From the NCBI GenBank assembly GCA_964392345.1, contig CAYMPQ010000071.1, positions 1 through 7,862 on the forward strand: a stretch of 7,862 nucleotides of DNA. Reading direction: 5' to 3'. Of the stretch, positions 6,526-7,862 are shown one piece after another. Source of the stretch: JAUVXY01 sp964392345 (GTDB lineage: Bacteria; Actinomycetota; Humimicrobiia; Humimicrobiales; Humimicrobiaceae). The notes beneath the pieces are model-generated. The model did not search any database. It had not been told where the DNA came from and saw only the letters and a program-made list of their open reading frames with translations. The first letter of the stretch is position 1, and each line of letters begins with the position of its first letter. A program made the position numbers and the translations under genes.

Positions 6526-7785
6526 ATGGCAAAAGGATATATTTTTAAAAGAGTCCTGGCCTTTTTAATCTTATTCTATTTTACTATAGCAATCCTACTG
6601 TTTGCCTCCTCATGTGCTCCTGAACCTGCTTTTGAGGAACTTATTGTATGTGAGGACCTTGACAGCAAAACTTTTGCTCCAATTACTCAAAAAGATGAAT
6701 TTGATATTGATGCAAAAGTAATTTATGTAGTCATTAAGGTATCAGGTGTTAGAGCCAGTGACAGCTGGCGCTATATCTGGAAAAACATTGGCAGTGGTGA
6801 AATAATCTCTGATCTGACAGGCGAATACTCATCAAAGGAAACAGGATATCTGGAAGGATATTTTTCAAGCTGTATCTGCCTCAGGGAAGGCGGATATATA
6901 ATAGCTGAACCAGGTGATTATAGTGTGGAGTTTTATCACAATGACAAGTTAAGGGGTAGTGCTGCATTTAAGATAAAAATTCCGGAAACTAAAATAATAG
7001 AGGTAACATTAGCAAATGAAGTAAAAGAGGGTATGGAGCCTACAAGCACTGCTGACCAGTTTAATCCTCTGGATGTTATTTATGCGTGTGTAAAATTAAA
7101 TTACCGGATTTGGGGAAATACTTTAGGCAGCAAATGGTATTTTGAAGAAGATGGGTTAATAAATGAAGTCCTGTATGATATTAGTGAAAATTATTATAAA
7201 CCTGGTTATGTTACATTTAACATATTTAATGAAGACCCGTGGCCGCCTGGCAATTACAGTGTAGAGATATATTTAAACAAATCGCTGCATGGAAAATATG
7301 ATTTTGAAGTTATTAAAGCAGAAGTGGTTTTTGAAAACATATACAAAAATGACGGATATATGTTTTTAATGCATTATCCTGATAACTGGGAATACAGAGA
7401 AGTAGAAATCGATGATGGCGTAAGGGTAGATTTTCTTCCACCCCGCGAAGAAATAAATATTGTGATATCTATGATGCTGCTGGATGAGAAATATTCCGAG
7501 AATCAAATCTTAAAACTTGCTGATAAGATATCAGACGAAGCTTCCTCATCTAATGATTGGAAGCAGGTTGATAAGGTTGAAACAAACAAACAATTAGGTG
7601 AGATTTCTTATAATGAAGTCTCTTACAAGTACATAGATAACAAAGAAGATAGCTGGGCCATGACTTTAAGTTTTATTACACAGAATAATAAATTATATTT
7701 GTTTATGGGGCTGACAGATGCTGAATACAAAGATCTGGCGGAAGAAGTCTACTGTGGGATGCTGGGCACCATTGCTTTTAAATAG
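6526..7785 (+). CDS. Predicted lipoprotein with two repeated domains and a PsbP-like C-terminal domain
   Basis: The 419-residue protein starts with a basic N-terminus, a hydrophobic stretch (11-26) and the lipobox-like ASSC with C30 as the likely lipidated residue. The mature part appears to hold two related beta-rich domains (about 37-150 and 157-262). Their ends align well: PGDYSVEFYHNDKLRG (129-144) and PGNYSVEIYLNKSLHG (241-256), 112 residues apart. The last part (about 268-419), with MHYPDNWEYREVEIDDGVRVDFLPP and a later amphipathic helix and strands, resembles PsbP/DUF1795-like domains often found in surface lipoproteins. Function is unknown, and binding or scaffolding seems likelier than catalysis. 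It lies 13 bp after the EEP gene with only a weak GAGAAAG site (6511-6517), so it is probably co-transcribed and translationally coupled. The pairing suggests the two act together at the cell surface (inference). Confidence 0.85.
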   Translation: MAKGYIFKRVLAFLILFYFTIAILLFASSCAPEPAFEELIVCEDLDSKTFAPITQKDEFDIDAKVIYVVIKVSGVRASDSWRYIWKNIGSGEIISDLTGEYSSKETGYLEGYFSSCICLREGGYIIAEPGDYSVEFYHNDKLRGSAAFKIKIPETKIIEVTLANEVKEGMEPTSTADQFNPLDVIYACVKLNYRIWGNTLGSKWYFEEDGLINEVLYDISENYYKPGYVTFNIFNEDPWPPGNYSVEIYLNKSLHGKYDFEVIKAEVVFENIYKNDGYMFLMHYPDNWEYREVEIDDGVRVDFLPPREEINIVISMMLLDEKYSENQILKLADKISDEASSSNDWKQVDKVETNKQLGEISYNEVSYKYIDNKEDSWAMTLSFITQNNKLYLFMGLTDAEYKDLAEEVYCGMLGTIAFK

Positions 7786-7789
7786 TTTT

Positions 7790-7815
7790 AAATAAATACC
7801 TATTTCATTTTTTTT
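7790..7815 (+). terminator. Weak terminator-like element after the operon
   Basis: AAATA (7790-7794) can pair with TATTT (7801-7805) around a 6-base loop, and a run of eight T residues follows at 7808-7815. The stem has no G-C pair, so intrinsic termination would be inefficient. It is listed because it lies immediately after the last stop codon and the T-run is conspicuous in this position. Confidence 0.25.
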
Positions 7816-7862
7816 ATTACAATTATAACGTATAATATTTTCAAATATAAACACTTAAAAAA

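Noticed and set aside
7831..7836. TATAAT near the right edge, a possible -10 box of a downstream promoter
   Set aside because: The -35 position is only a T-run and the surrounding DNA is so AT-rich that such hexamers are expected by chance. No downstream gene is visible.

Overview
The window is AT-rich bacterial DNA (roughly one third G+C by eye), with heavy use of AGA/AGG, ATA and TTA codons and mostly clear AAAGGA-type ribosome binding sites. The genes suggest an anaerobe or facultative anaerobe with carbohydrate or polyol metabolism, perhaps from a low-GC, poorly cultured lineage. Nothing here fixes the phylum, and no rRNA, tRNA, CRISPR array or insertion sequence was seen.

Layout: (1) 1-569, minus strand, is the N-terminal 189 codons of a P-loop ATPase of the AAA_14/DUF4143 type, cut by the window edge. 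(2) 570-862 is a divergent intergenic region. Next to the ATPase start it holds a 32-bp tandem repeat with embedded inverted repeats that overlaps a good predicted promoter, which would give an almost leaderless ATPase transcript. Next to the cupin gene it holds a second promoter pointing right. (3) 863-7785, plus strand, is a run of five genes that looks like one transcription unit: a small cupin, a fused alpha-beta E1 thiamine-diphosphate dehydrogenase, a mannitol-1-phosphate 5-dehydrogenase family enzyme, a polytopic membrane protein ending in an endonuclease/exonuclease/phosphatase (EEP) domain, and a lipoprotein with two repeated domains and a PsbP-like C-terminus. Gaps are 92, 55, -29 and 13 bp. 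(4) 7786-7862 is AT-rich with a weak terminator-like element.

How the genes may work together (inference): the cupin, E1 and mannitol-1-phosphate dehydrogenase are soluble and plausibly belong to a sugar, polyol or acyloin pathway, but no E2/E3, PTS or transporter gene is present to define it. The last two genes encode envelope proteins, one with its hydrolase domain probably outside the membrane and one lipid-anchored. They may form a separate functional pair carried on the same message. The strongest candidates for new biology are the repeat-operator upstream of the ATPase, the E1 fusion without its usual complex partners, and the CWH43-like membrane-EEP protein paired with the duplicated-domain lipoprotein.
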